NCBI RefSeq assembly: GCF_041146795.1
Contig: NC_135184.1
Span: 10,654,967-10,718,966, forward strand
Reading direction: 5' to 3'
DNA from: Maylandia zebra
Lineage: Eukaryota > Chordata > Actinopteri > Cichliformes > Cichlidae
Length of the DNA: 64,000 nt
In this document: positions 22,036-36,800 of the stretch, piece by piece
Layout: the number at the start of each line of letters is the position of its first letter
Numbering within the stretch: position 1 is the first letter of the stretch
Translations under genes and position numbers: made by a program
Notes under the pieces: generated by a model
The model's input: only the letters and a program-made list of their open reading frames with translations
Told to the model about the DNA's origin: nothing
Database searches by the model: none

Positions 22036-23090
22036 TAAATAAAATGAGCACATTTGTTCATAATATTAGAACATTTGCCTGAAGTAGAAAGAACAGTGGT
22101 CACTGAGAGATGCAACCATGTGTCTTTAAGCTAATAATAGTAAAATATAAGAAGGGGTAGCATAAAGAATAATACAATAGTGTAATAATACAATGCACAG
22201 CTTCTGAAGGTTAGAAATCATAATTAGTATGGAGAGACAGATGGTGTTTGGAGCAATGCAGATATCCTACATCACAACATTTGGATGACGAGCGGCTCAT
22301 TAATAATTCATTGCCTGTTGTTTGGAGGCTGGATGGCTTCTGCCTGTTGCTGCCACGCTGACTACAGCTTTGTCAGAGTGCTCTGTCAGCACTGACAGCT
22401 CGCCTTTTAAAGATACAGTTTGTGCAATTTAATCATTTTAAATGACAGCGTTTGAGAGTGTTTTTTGTGTGCGCAGATTGCGTATGTCACTCAGTGCTGC
22501 TGGTTTGGAGGCTGTGGAGAGCTGGACGGGATATTACCTTCTGCCTGATTGTTATATTTGAATTTTATATGTGAAGGTCAAATCAAATTGTTTCCACATG
22601 AAGAATACACATAAAGACTTTCTAAGCTTGTTATGAACAGAACAGCGTGCTGCAATAATACAAGACCTCAGTAAGCCATGGAGAATTAAATAAAATGTAA
22701 TCTTTCTTATTGCAGTCACAATCTTTTTTTTTTTTGTTATTAAAATGTTTTTTTAATCTAATGATGCATATATTTTTGATTTATTTTATATATTTTATAT
22801 ATTTTATATATTATATATTTATTATATATATTTAGTCATGTCACATTAGAGTCAGAGTTTTTCCTGATGTTGACCATGACTCAAAAATCTCAGTATGAAC
22901 CAGATCAGGGATTTAGAGACATGTTACACCCCTGTTAGTGTATGATTCTGAGCTCGAGTTACAAATCACCATCATCACTCCAACAGCTAAATCCTGCATC
23001 ACCGGCATTGCAGTTAATACTGTTTTAACAACTTTATTTACTCAAAAGAAGGACACTTTATTCCCCTAAAATGCACAGCTATCTGTCTAA
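22036..23090. other. Intergenic; candidate conserved non-coding block 22240-22540
   Basis: No gene. The block 22240-22540 is non-repetitive with several homeodomain-like cores (CATTAATAATTCATTG near 22299, TTTAATCATTTTAAATGAC near 22428). The stretch from 22541 on is AT-rich. Confidence 0.35.
22768..22833. repeat. AT-rich TATATTTT tandem
   Basis: Imperfect tandem copies of a TATATTTTA-like unit; low complexity. Confidence 0.7.
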
Positions 23091-23227
23091 GGGGCTGGGA
23101 TAGATCAGTAGGTAAAGTGGTTGCCCCATGATCGGAAGGTTGGGGGTTCAAATCCATTGAACGGCTACCGTGAGGTACCCCTGAGCAAGATACTGTCTCT
23201 ACACACTGCTCCCTGGGTGCTGCACTA
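23091..23227 (+). mobile_element. tRNA-derived SINE head
   Basis: It starts GGGGCTGGGATAGATCAGTA (box A region) and contains GGTTCAAATCC (23145-23155, box B), the two parts of a Pol III internal promoter. It continues into a short non-tRNA body ending near GTGCTGCA. It is not a true tRNA gene: no acceptor stem pairing or anticodon arm could be made out. Confidence 0.6.
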
Positions 23228-24514
23228 TTGATTAGTAATAATACACATTATTATTAATAAAGCAACACGTGTTCGTTACCTTTATAATGTGCGGCCCAAT
23301 CATGGTTAGTACTATCACCGTCCATAGTTTTATCCCAGGTAAAATCCTCAGGCTGTTCGTTCCTTAACCCTTTAAACCCTGAACCATGAAATAATTTACA
23401 GAATATTATTATTATTATTTATTTAAATGGACTCTTTAGTGAATCTTCTGATGGAATAGAAATTTGCATATACGAGTTTTAATTTCATTTAATCTTGTAA
23501 TATATTTATTTAAAATGTATCATGCAATTTATTTATATTTATTTATCATTCTTTTTTTGAGGGGGAGGGGGAGAGGGGTCACTGACGATGTAGACAACTC
23601 AAAAAGTCACAAAAACTCATTTATCAAATATGACACACTTGACTGGTTATTTTGAGAAGTTGGACTCAGCTAATTTGGACTCAATAACTACTGGTGTAAT
23701 GTACAGTAAACCTGTAAACCTGTATTTGAATTATTGATATATTTTGTTTCTTTTCTTTTTTGTGAAATCATAAAAAAATACATCTGAAATTGCTTGATTG
23801 CGTTACTAATCCTCTAAAATGTCAGGTTACAAAACATCTGCAGACTGCTGATGGGACCAAACGAGGGGGAAGAAAAGGAGGGTGAGCCGGAGAGAGTTGA
23901 AGATGTGGGGCGGTGGTGGTGATGGTGGCGAAGAGGTTGTCATGGTAACCACTTCTCCTGCTGCTGGGGGTGATGATGTAACACTGCCCATAGCTGGGTC
24001 TCTTTTCTTGTCCTTGTCCTCCCCACCTACGCTCTCACACATGCCTGCATGTGTGCGACGTGGAGGAGACACACAGGGACAAAGCCAGTGTCCACTGACT
24101 CTACACGACCCATTAACATTAAACGGCCCCTTTGAGCTAAAACCTGCTGCAGCCTAATCTCTCTCTCTTTTTTTAATGAACAGATTATAGTTGCCTTTTC
24201 TGTCTTTTTCAGAACAACAGATGCTTGTAGTTTCAAAAGAATCCACTGCTCTTAAGATAAAACAGCCCTCTCCTCCCTTTGGTCTCCCATAATCGCTGCT
24301 CCCCGCCGTACAGATCACATCATCAAAGCTGCGTGTGTGTGCACTCCTTGCATCGTTAGACGACAAAAGGTAGAAAACCTCCGCATGGCAGTTAAAAGGA
24401 TGTTGTAGTAACCCACAGTGCAGCCGATGCAGAGGATGATTCCTGCCACTTGAGGGCGTCGATCAGCTGCTGTGCTCAAAGGCAAAGAACAAAAACAACA
24501 GCTGGATTAAACAC
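23228..24514. other. Intergenic downstream of acss2-like
   Basis: No coding gene. A GC-richer part at 23870-24130 contains an RFX-type palindrome. The 24440-24460 part has a CTCF-like string (CCACTTGAGGGCG at 24446-24458). The open frame at 23882-24157 is rich in Gly/Val/Thr with no domain and is not called. Confidence 0.35.
23936..23949. promoter_or_regulatory. RFX-type X-box palindrome
   Basis: GTTGTCATGGTAAC is one base away from the perfect RFX inverted repeat GTTGCCATGGTAAC. RFX factors drive cilia and immune genes. It lies about 0.6 kb past the acss2-like poly(A) signal, so its target is unknown. Confidence 0.4.
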
Positions 24515-24520
24515 TTTATT
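24515..24520 (-). terminator. Poly(A) signal of acss2-like
   Basis: AATAAA on the minus strand, 377 bp after the acss2-like stop codon (24897-24899). It gives a 3' UTR of about 0.4 kb. Confidence 0.65.
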
Positions 24521-24896
24521 CATAGAAATGTACCACAGGTTGGAAATATACATCAGTCGAAAAGAAGGCGTAAATAAGGATTAAGGTCATCCTTCAACAT
24601 CTTCACAGGAACTAGTACGTGTGACATTTTGGCCCAAACACAAACCATCAACACAACCGCATTCATACATCTGTTTAAAAAGCACATCTGGGATTCAATT
24701 TGACATTTTCAATTATGTTTTGTTTTCTCTCATACATAAAAAAAATCAGAACATTTTAATGTCTGCTGTATTTTTGTGCTGTGCTTTGTGATCCCATTCC
24801 CATCATTCACACCCAAAAAGCAGCAGTTTGTGATTGTCTTCATCTGTACAATAGCATAGTTTGAAGCCATAGAGTTTGTTGTCTTCTTCTTCTTCT

Positions 24897-27800
24897 TCAG
24901 GCTGCAGCTTCATATCTCTGGCTAAACAGAACCTCCACCACCTTGGGGTCAGCCAGGGTGGAGAGGTCCCCGAGGTCCTTGTCGTTGCGAGCAATCTGTC
25001 TGAGGATTCGCCTCATGATCTTTCCTGAAGTGGATGAGGACACGATGTTACACAGGAGGCAAGTAGAGGAAGATGATGTCGATTTATAAAGGTGTTGGAC
25101 TGTTACCTGAGCGAGTTTTTGGGAGCGCTGGGGCATTCTGGATGAAGTCTGGTGTAGCGATTGGGCCAATTTTTTCTCTCACTGAGAAGAGAATGTAGAA
25201 AATAGGAAAAAAAAATCAATCAAAAAAAGAAACAAAAGGCTGTTTTTATTTTGGAGCATTTCCTTAGCTTTTTTCTCAATTGCATGCAAGTGGGGCGATC
25301 GTGGCTCAAGAGTTGGCAGTTCGTCTTGTAATCGGCAGGTAGCCGATTCGAGCCCCGGCTCCGACAGTCTCGGTTGTTGTGTCCTTGGGCAAGACACCTC
25401 ACCCATGGCCTACTGGTGGTGGTCAGAGGGCCCGGTGGCGCCAGTGTCCGGCAGCCTCGCCTCTGTCAGTGCGCCCCAGGGCAGCTGTGGCTACAATGTA
25501 GCTGCCATCAGTGGGTGGATGACTGAATGTAGTGTAAAGTGCTTTGGGGTCCATAGGACTAAGTAAAGCACTATAAAAATACAGGCCATTTACCATATAA
25601 TAAAATAACTTACCCTGTAACATAAACAGTTGGCTGTAAATGAACTTTCATATTTGGCTATTCCAAAGCCAAATAATAAAAGTATTAAAGTACGATGTTC
25701 TGTTGGTGCAGAAACAGGAAGCATAAAAAAGTTGGGGAAACTTATTTGAAAACCCATGTATTATACCCTCAAAGGGTATTTTTTTAGTTTTTCAGTTTGT
25801 TTTAACTGTTATTAATTTTTCAAGAACATATGGAACATGCTTGAAAAATATGAAATTTTACAGCATGTAGTTGACTTCGATGTCCTGAGTGATTTAGATA
25901 CTATAATAAAGACACTTTAACCTTTTGACAAAAGTGTATCCCTTACTGTTGGTCTTTCTTGATAAAGAAGTAAAAATAAGAAGAAGAATTAGACCAGACA
26001 ATGTCTTTTTTCCCACAACTGGGCAAGTTTTCTTAAGCTGTATTAATTTTCAGTCCTGCAAAGAACTGAGTACATCCTTACTGCTTCCATAGCAATTAAG
26101 TGGGTAAGTAGCATTTAATTACCATCTGATTGACCACCTCAATAAAACAAATTCACCCCAAGGCTAGCAAAAAAAACCAAAGAGCTGCATGTCAGAGAGT
26201 CCAGGCCTCGATTAATATGTCAAATGTTGAATGTTCTGACTGTACAGTTAGAAAAAGACTGAATAGGTATACCTTTGGTTAAGAGGAATAGCGGGAGAAA
26301 GCCTCTTCTATCAAAAAGAACATGAAAGAACAGCTTATGTTAGGAAAGTTGCATCTTAACAAATGTTCTTTGGACAAATGAAACCAAAGTGGAGATGTTT
26401 GTCCAAAGTGTACAAACCCCACATTGGGAAACAAAAAAAACACAGCACGAACACTTCGCACGAACTGTCAAGTGGAGATGATCTGGGCTGGTTTTGCAGT
26501 CACAGGACCTGGGCACCTTGCAGTTTCTTTATCCACCAAGAACTCTTTTTGTATATCAGGCCATCTGTCCAAAAGCTGAACACTTGGCTAAAATTGTCAA
26601 AGCACACCAGCAAATCCACAACAGAGTGGCTGAAAAAGAGAAGAATCAAGGTGCAAATATCGGGTCAAAGTCCAGACTTAAACCTGATTGAAAGGCTGTG
26701 GCGGGACCATAAGAGGGCAACAAACCTATCCAAACCTCAATGAACTGACACAACGCTGTAAAGAAGAGTGGGCCAGGGTTCTTCCCAAAGGTACGAGAGA
26801 TTGATAAAGTCTTACAAAAAACAATTATGCCAAGTTACTGCACAGTTACTGCTTAGTTTTTCACAGGACTGAATCCAGCAGAAGTTGTATTTGTATTTAA
26901 TTTAACATTTTATTTTAGATCAAATGCAAAACAAGAGACCACTGATACACAAAGACGCATGAATTTTAGTGGACTTTAACCCTAATCAAAGGTCTCACCC
27001 AGTCTCTTGAGCTCATCCACCAGCGTGTGACTGAACTCCCTGCTGTCTTTGAGGGTGACAAAGCAGTAGAGGGACTCTCCCTTCACCTTGTGAGGTCGAC
27101 TCACCACCGCAGCCTCCGCCACAGCCGCGTGCTCCGTCAAGGCCGCCTCAACCTCCGCTGTGCTCATCAGGTGGCCTGAGGGGGGGAAAAGATACGCAAG
27201 GCCATTGCAGAGATGAATAGCACAATTTCCTGGAGAGGCTAATAAATAAAAATGTGCTGAGAATATTTAAAGTTATTTATGTCAATTAGATAACAGCCTT
27301 AAAATAAGTTCTGAGGGACAGCACCGTACCTGACACATTCAGCATGTCGTCTATTCTCCCTGTGATCCAGTAATAGCCGTCCTTATCTCGCCTGCAGCCT
27401 GAGAGAGGACAAAACAAAACTTTATATGGGGTCTCGTGGTTCACTTTGGTGCTTTAGTGAGAAATTGTTCATGTTGAGAACTAAAACTCTATCCTGAGTA
27501 ATCTTCAGCCTGGGAGTGATAGCCAGCTAGGGCTGATTCTTGGATCTCACCATCTCCAGTCACATAAAAGCCTGGGAATTTCTTGAAGTAGGTATTTTCG
27601 AAGCGCTCATGGTTCTTGAACACAGTGCGCATTATTCCAGGCCACGGCCTCCTAAATACCTGAAAGAGAGGTGTTACTGCCATTGCTATTTTGAAATTTT
27701 ATTTGCATCCATACACTGAAGAGTTCAACGACAAAAAAATACACTTCTTCTAATTTTTTTATATAATTATTTAAACTATTTTTAAATAAAATAAACGTCA

Positions 27801-30800
27801 CATCCAGGAAAAATACTTCCAGAAAGCATAAGAAGGTGAAGAATGTAAATGAAAATGTAAAAAATCTAAAAGTATTTGATTACATTCAGATAATAAACAT
27901 GCTGCTGGTTCATTGGCCAACATTAACAGTGAAACATCGTTTTCGTCTTCCTCTCCTCTCCTCTTTACCACACATGTATTCGTTGTTGCTCGATACGATC
28001 ACTGTGACAGAGAGAAATGAGGCTGTGTTGAATTGAAACTTACCAGATAACCCTCAGCTTCACCTTCCAGCTCCTCTCCGTGCTCGTTGAGGATGGTTGG
28101 CTCCACCCCAAAGAAAGGGAAAGTCTGAAATATGAGTTTTGGATTTAATGTGAGATAACTGTTTTGTTTCATTTAATAACTCCCCTGCAGCTGCAGCGTT
28201 TCTTCCAGATCATTATCTGGATCATAATAAGGAGAACCAGGCTGCATTTCCTGCCCTGCTTTTGTTAAATCATGCTCGCCATTTTCATGCGCACAGGGAA
28301 AAACCCTTGCATACCAGCACGACTTGAACTAATGACAGTCCTCACATGCAGGTATGTTTTAGATTTAGAAATGTCAGCGTGGAAGAACTGTTATCACTTA
28401 CAGCAGAGCCTGGTTTCAGCGGTGTAGCAGCAGGTAGAGGAGTCAAGACATGACCTCCCTAAGGAGAAAACAAACATAAAATATCACAGCAACAAAGAGG
28501 TAATAAAGCAAAACATTTGATATGCCTTGTATATTGTTCACATGTTGAAATAAATTACCAATCAATCAATCAATCAATCAATCAAGAATATAATCAATCA
28601 GTGGTGTATCTATGGGTGGGCTGGGATGCCTGTTGCCCACCTATGAAAAAGAAAGCAAGCAAAAAAAAAACAATCCCAATCATGGCTTTTTTTAAAATGT
28701 CATTGATTATCAAAAGGACTACTTTCCTATTGGGCATTTTAAAGGTTTTAGCATATGCTCACTACAATTCAATTAAAATTATTAATACCTTTAATTCTTC
28801 TACTACTACAAGACTTTATATAGTGTAGTTTAACTGTTGTATTTCAATATTGTGGGAGCAGTGTTTTTCTCTTCTCTTCCATGTTCGTTTCCAAATATTT
28901 TATTCAATTTTATTTATATAGCAGCAAACCACAACAGCAGTCACCTCAAGGTGCTTTATATTGTAACGTAAAGACCTTACTGTGATATAAAGGAAAACCC
29001 CAACATTCAAATGATCTGCTACAAGTAAGCACTTGGCGACAGTGGAAAGGAAAAAATCCCATTTAACAGGAAGAATATGTGACTGGTTTGGGAAAATCCC
29101 GCATTGAGGTACTATATATTTTTATCGTTTTATCCCTATTGACGCATACCTAGCATCATCTTAGAATCTAAACACCTACACATCCTGAGAAGAGCTATCC
29201 CAGCTCATCATACAAAAGTTGTTTCAGACCCTGCAGTTCTTCTGAAGCGATACGCCTGAGTACGACTTCCTAATAACACCTCTGTAGTCAGTTTCTTGTT
29301 TCTTACCGTTTCTGTTTGCCAGAAGGTATCAACGATGGGACATCTGCTTTGACCAACCACTTCATAGTACCACTGCCACGCCTCTGGGTTGATGGGTTCA
29401 CCCACAGTACCCAGAATTCTAAGGCTGGAGAGGTCATACCTGACAAATCAAAAGATTTCCCTTAGATCACGTCATTGAGTGGTATTTATCATGCTCTTTG
29501 TAGTTCAAAGTCTAAACTTCCTTACTGACAACAAAGAAGGAAACAATCTCACCTTCAAACTACAACTTCAGTGCTCTATGTTGTTTTAGCCTTACCATAA
29601 TGTTGATACTGTGCTCTGTTTAAATAGTGAATTAAAATCTGACTTCGGTGAGACTTTGCATTTTTAAGCTTTCATAGCTGATAATTTTAATTTTTCATAA
29701 TTGTCTATAATGACTCATTTTTTGCATGTATTGTTGAGAATGTTTGTCTAAGTAAGATTATTTTAAATTCTCTGGACAAATAGACTATTATTTGATTATG
29801 CTAAATATTTTCTATCTACAGTTCTACCAAACTTGTAATTAGTGATTTGGAATATTTATTTTTGTCGCTACTGTGCCAACACTGTGTTCCGATTAATTAT
29901 TAATTTTGAAAAATATTCTTATTAGTGCTGAGAGCTAGATGAGAGGATTGACCCTCCCTTCTATACTCAAATATGCAGCTCCAGTAACTAGAAGGTTAGC
30001 TTAGCTTCACACAAAGACTGAAAGCAACTCCTAAGCTATGCTAACTGGCTGCAAAGCTAGCATAGACATTAATCCTTATTAATGTAAACATAGTATATTA
30101 ACAAACACGATTTCAAATATTAGTACATATGTTAACTCTCACTAAACAAAATAAATTAAGCCTTTATTTTATCACTACTTAGTAAATATTAAAAATGTGC
30201 TCATACTAATGCTTGGCTAATAGAGTAGTAGTTAAGGCATTAGCTTAGCAAGCAAAAGGTCGCTAGTGGGATTCCACTTGTGGGCATCAGGAATAAAATT
30301 GCCAAATTAAATGTGGTGGTACCTATTGTGGGAACTCTTTGTGACAAGGCAGCAGCTGAAAGTATCACATAGTTAATATTAATAATATGATAAATTAATA
30401 ATCTGAAAGAGGTCTTTTGTTGCCAATGCTTACAATAAGTACTTGGCTAAGATGTTAAACTTAGCTTTAACTTAGTACAAATATGACAGTCTATCAATAG
30501 TCAGATTAAAGCCCTTAAAGTTTTTGTCATACTACTCAAGTTAGATTTGCTTAGTTAAAATATTTCGTTAAAATAAACCATTTGTTTGTTGTTTGTCTCT
30601 TTGTTCAGAGAAAGAAAAATCTATTTAAACACTCAGTGTCTTCTGTTTTTATCCTGTAGTTTATAAGAAGAGGTTTCAATTGTTCCCATATTGGGTCATA
30701 GCTCTAAATCTGAAAACACACTAACCAAATTGTTATATAAGAAGTGAACAAGTTGACGGAGGTCTTTCCAAATCAAGAGAGGCACCACATCAACTGCACC

Positions 30801-33800
30801 ACTTCCCCAGTAAAACTGCGACCTTAAAGCCAAAATATCTTGGAGCTAATGCTGTTTGTAATTATTTATTTATTGCAGCAGATGATGTGTCCACATACTT
30901 CTGTAGTGGCTCTCGTCCATACTTCATCAGCAGGCGGATGGCTGTAGGAGCTGTATAAAACTTGGTCACTTTGTACTTCTCAATTACTTCCCAGAACCGG
31001 CCAACATGGGGGTGAACAGGGATACCTTCAAACTGCAAAAACATGCAGACACATGCACACGGAGGTTTGGTTTTTGTTTAATGTTCTATACATGTGATAC
31101 CTTGCTGATTTGACTCACTAGGACGCTCGTAGCACCGTTTGCAAGTGGACCATAGGTGATGTAGGAGTGTCCGGTGATCCAGCCAATGTCGGCTGTACAC
31201 CAGTACACATCATCGTGGTGATGATCAAAAACGTACTTGAAGGTCATCGACGTGTAGAGCAGATATCCAGCAACAGTGTGGAGAACACCCTGTTTCAAGT
31301 GAGCAAAAAATAGGTCAACAAGGAGACAGAAGACAGCAAAAATAAGGGATCTGTTAATGCTGGCAGAGGAGATGTGTATGGAGGTGTGTTTCTGTGTGCA
31401 TATTAGTCAAGTTCTGTTTACATGCTCTCATAGTGGGAAAGCGAATTCCTGTTTGGAATAAAAAACAAGTGCCCATAAGGTAAACCATAACATTTTAAAG
31501 TTAAAGTTTATGTCTTGAGTGAAAGAAACATGTCTGTGTAAAAGAAAAATCCATAAATTCTGTGTTTTCTATAACAACGCACACACGCACACACACAAAT
31601 AGAATACACAAATACAACAGTGGAGCTTGCAGATAACTTTCAAGGATTACATTTGTGCCTCTCAGCAACAGAAAACCATTAATTCTCACTATTTCATGGC
31701 AGATTATGTAAACGCTGGCCCGGTTAAAGTCATTATAGGCTTATCATTGTAATAAATAGATGCTGCGATTTGTGTAAATGATAAGATTTCCCTCATGCCT
31801 CTTGCTGTGTTTGTGGAAAAAAACTCGCCTGCATGTGAACGTCTGCCTCACCTTGGGTTTGCCGGTGGAGCCGCTGGTGTAGAGGATAAAGAGCGGGTCC
31901 TCTGCATCCAGCCACTCGGGCTCACACTCCTCAGAGGAGTCCCTCATGGCCTCATCCCACCAAACATCACACTGTGAGTCCCAGGGGGTCTGAATGCACC
32001 ACAACAGGAGGGAACAAATCAAACTCATAAACCGGATCATTACAGCTGCTTGCCAAGCACACCAGCAGGAGTGCAACATGCCAATTTCAACTCTAATTTA
32101 GAATGCCCAGAAGAGCTAAAGGCTAAATATTTGGAAAAATATGACAGAACCATTTTTTTGGTTCTGAAATATATTTTTCCCCTTGTAGTTATTCAAATAA
32201 AGACATAAATATGTATATAGAATCGTTTTACAATGTGACAAATATGTGTTTGTCACTGTGTGTTCATTTTTCGAGCTGACGAACCTGTAGTTTGTTGCAT
32301 GCACCTCCACTTTTTGTCTTCAGTGCATGGTGCTTGATGACGAGGCATTTGGTGACACTAGCTGACCCTCTAAAAGAGAAAAAAAAAGAAAAGCAGTGAA
32401 AGGTAGTAAAAGCATAAAGTCTTTGCCTAATGGATACTGAGTGCATGCATGCTGCTCTGCTTTCCAAGGATTTGCAAATACTGGATTGGGGTCACATCTT
32501 GGTTCTTGTAGGTCGAGCGCCTGAAGTCCCATGAGATGAAATATTTTGTCATGTGTCCACAAGTTATTTATCCAAAAAAAAGTTTCTTTTTGGAAGTGAT
32601 TACTGCTGTTTGCTCCTTGTAGACTTAACACAGTTCTTTCCTATATTAGGTCACTGTGAACAGCACAAATCTTGTATGTATACTTTGTGCACAAGATTAA
32701 AAAGCATACATTATATAATTTCAGGGGATCCATAGATGGGGGACCCACATACACGTAAACGTTCCTGAGCTTTATGTTTTTTTCTCATGTTTCTCAACTC
32801 TGTATTAGTATCACCATAACAGTAATTTAAGTAAATAAAGTAAATACTGTGATTTGATGGTAATTATAACAGGGGTTAGGGTTGGTATGAAAATTTGACA
32901 TAAAATGATTTTTTTCACATATGGCCTCAAAGTTACCTCTAACCACATCTGTACCCCAGATACTCCCATAATCCTTCCCAGCATGCTTTGCTTCTCAGCT
33001 AACATTCCTCGTAGTCATGTTGCTATAGCAGATGAGCAGCTTGGGCTTCCCTGATAAAGGTGCTCCATGTTGCCCGGCAACCTCGTTAATGTAAAAGTCT
33101 TGCTGTATTATTCTTTAACATCTCTGATATCAGCTGACTGCTCTGTGTGTGTGCGTCTGTGTGTGCAATGACTCATATTCCAGGGGCTGACTTCCATTAC
33201 CAGCTGCAGCCAGTGTAAATAAGGGTGGTTACTGAAATCTGGGAAAGTGTAGGCTTTGTAAGCAGGAGCTACCTTTCCCGACACTTCTCCAGAGCCTCGG
33301 TTGCAATCTGCTTCAGGTTGATCAGTTTCTCTCCTCTGTAAACACCATCTGACAGGAGACAGAGGGAGGAACAGGTAGAGGCAGAGAGCTATGATGAAGA
33401 AGTAAAAGTAAACAGCAGGGAATCATCTTTGCAGCTTCTGGCAAAACAAAACATCTCATTGTGGTGCTGCCATTTGGCACACATGTTTTAAACAGACACA
33501 TTAGGAGCTACTGAATGAGTGAGGACCACAAAAGAACAATGTACACATCAAGCACAGTTAATCAGTGTTTAGAATAGAGATTGGTGGTTTTTGTTTTTGA
33601 TCATTTTTAATTTTGTGCTGAGTCCTACTTTTAAAACGAAAAACAAAGCTATGTTTGTTCCTTTGTATATCTTCATATAACCAGATAGTGAAACTCTTAA
33701 CATCAAGAGCTTCTTTTGCAGGAATATCTTGGATTAACTTGGGCAGCATTAACCTAACATGTTCTGTTTGACACATCAGAGCTCACAGAGAAAACTCAAA

Positions 33801-36800
33801 CAGAAAGGCCCTGCAAAGACGTAAACTTAAGATTGTCTTGCAGAGTGGTAACAGTGCTTACTAGTCAGCTACATCGTAATCTGATGTGTGCAAATGGATA
33901 AAATGTACAGTTTATCCTTCTGCCACACCTTGGGAAACGCAGGGACAGGACAAACACTTGGCTGCCTGAAGACCTACCTGCTGTCACCAGTACACTACTC
34001 TGGGCATCCACAATCCTTTCACACAGAGACTCACAGGAGAAACCTGCAAACTGAACAAGCAAAGAGAAAAACAGAGGACGTTAGATAACAGAAACAATCA
34101 TTTCAGGAGCATTTGCACGATTTTTTTAAAGAAAGCACTTTTGAATTCTTGTTTTTTTTCTCTAGTGAGAATAGGGACCAGGTGAAAGAGCAACTGGAGA
34201 GGAGGAGGTGAAGAAGCCAGGAGTAGATGCAGTAAAGCTGGATGAGTTTATATACCTGGGCTGCTTTGAATCGGATCATCCGAAGCACGATGGAGGTGAA
34301 GAAAAGAGTGCAGGCAGGATGGAGACGGGATGAGTTGTTACAGAGTAAAATAAGATGGCAGCATTGACAAAAACACATGAGGGATAGAGGATATATTGGA
34401 TAAAAAGGATGCTGAAGATGAAGCTACCAGGCATTAAGAAAAGAGGAAGATCAAAGAAGAGGGCCATGGGTGTAGTGAGAGAAAACATGGAGGCAGATGA
34501 TCCACTTTGGCAACCCCTAAATGGAGACCAAACGAAGAAGAATTCCTGGTTTTACCTCCAAATAAAGTTGTTTTGATAATCTTAATGAAGAACTGGCTAA
34601 ATAACTACATTTTAAGGCACTTGCGGCAGGTGTAAATAAGGTTTTTACACAAAATCATCCAACCAACATAGAGCAACATTTAATGTATATTTGGAGCTGT
34701 GTTTGTAGCAATTCCTTCACACTGACTGTAGCGTCGTGTTTCAGCTATACCAGATCTTGAGGGAAATAACTGGCTCTTGATCTGCCAAATTCTCCACTTT
34801 GATGCCTATCAGCTACTCAATAACTGTGTATGTTGCCTGTTTGGGACTGACTAGGTAGCAAAGGATGGCTGCTGAGAGAGTTTTTTTTGCAACTTGTTTC
34901 AATATAGCAGCTTTAAATGCTTTTTATTTAGTGTGTGTAAGTTATTTTAACTAACATGAGAAATAAATCACAATTATTAGGAAACATCATTTACAAATTT
35001 AAAACTGAGTCAGAACCCTTGAGCCAGACTAGCAGATGTTGCTGAGTACTGAGCCAACATATTCCTTTTTTTTTTAAAGGCTGGAAGTTGTAAGAAGTGT
35101 GGAGCCTTCTAAAATCCTAAACTAAGCTGTTATGTCTCTGATATTACACCGTGATGGAGCATGCTGCTCCTTCTCATCATCATTTACAGATTTAGAAACC
35201 TTGTTGAATTTTACATAACAAAGCAGACAGACATTAACTGCTCTTTTCTATGACTGTCATTCACATAGAATCCAGACAGGAGGTCTGGATATCTGGACAA
35301 GGTTAATGGTTCACAGAGCATAAAGTTTCAGTGTTGATGAAGCATTATGAATCAGGTCACTAAGGATTCTGGACTCAGCAAAATGTCACTGCATGATTGG
35401 CATTGGCTCTCCTGCAAGTTTCCATGGACCAATCCTTTTTGCTCATTCATGATTAATATTAGCAGTCACGGGATAATCTAAAAAGCTGGCGCTGTCCCAA
35501 AGATTGTTATGTTGCCATGCCAAGTGTTGTTCCTGTCGAAAGTAAATTAATCAGATCAAAACTGAGAGTTGGACGATATACAACAATGACTAAGCAAAGA
35601 CAAGGTCACTTATATCTAACTCTGCCAGCCTTTGCGAGTTATAAAAAGCGCCCACTTTGGAGTCACATTCTAGAGTTATTTTAAGCAGAGCTACTAACCT
35701 TTGCATGGAAGAGCAAGGTTAAATATCTAAAAGAGTGTTGGCTTGCTTACAGAATTGCAGTGACTCTAGTGCCTTCTCAAACTGGAAACAGCCAGCAACT
35801 GTCTGACCTATATACTAAGTGCAGGTGCTGCTGGTGCTGTGTTCATGTAGAAGACAACTGATAAACTACTGGAGCAGGGCAGTCTGCACTAACAGAAGCA
35901 ACAGCTCGGGTTCAGACAATGTTTTCTTGTGGAAATCAGAGCAGCAAGAACCAGCAGCCTACTTTCTGACAGTCTGCAAAAATGCACCATGCAGATGGCA
36001 CATATGATATTAGAGAATGCTGGACAGGAAAAAAAGACTTTTCAGTTTTGTAAAATTGTTGCATATGGTGCATAGTCATAATAGTACTTACCACAATAGA
36101 GTGAACAGCACCTATCCTGGCACAGGCCAGCATTGTGTACACAAGCTCTGGGATCATCGGTAGGTAGATAGACACTCTGTCTCCCTTTTTCACACCTTAA
36201 TAAAAATATATATACATATAAAACAAGTTACTGCCACTCTATCTCTGAAACTAAGTTTTTCAGCAAAATCTGTAAAGCTATACTTATGTATTATAATCAT
36301 GGACTAAATAATTATGGACTAATCGTGGACATGACCATAAGCTCAGGTTCTCACCCATTTGCTTCAGCACGTTAGCACAGCGGCAGACATGGCTCAGCAG
36401 CTGGCTGTAGGTGATGGCCATTTGATGATCAGGTGAGTTTCCCTCCCTGATAAGACAGCACACAAGAGAGAAACTTTCAAATGTATAAATGTATTACAAA
36501 ACCTGTCTGTGATTCTACAGAGGTCTCTTCGTCTGTTTTGGTAAACAATTGCACACAAAAGTACTTTCCCACTTTCCCCAACAGTGTTGTCCGGTGAGTT
36601 CTTTGAGTTCACAGTAGAGATAACCTGTTCCTGTTTTTGCTAAGTCTATATTAGGCTTGGATGTTTGTCAGGATAGTTATTTGGAAAACAATTTGGCACA
36701 CTTGAAGGGGCAGCAGAAAGCATGGTACCAAGCCAAATGGGAATGATGAAATAAATGACTGCACAGATGAAATTCTGCAACTGAGAAATGACTTCAAGAT

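Noticed and set aside
23091-23160. Possible tRNA gene on the plus strand
   Set aside because: Same reason: SINE head, no complete cloverleaf.
23882-24157. 91-codon plus-strand frame
   Set aside because: Gly/Asp/Val-rich because of a GGTGG-type low-complexity run; no domain.
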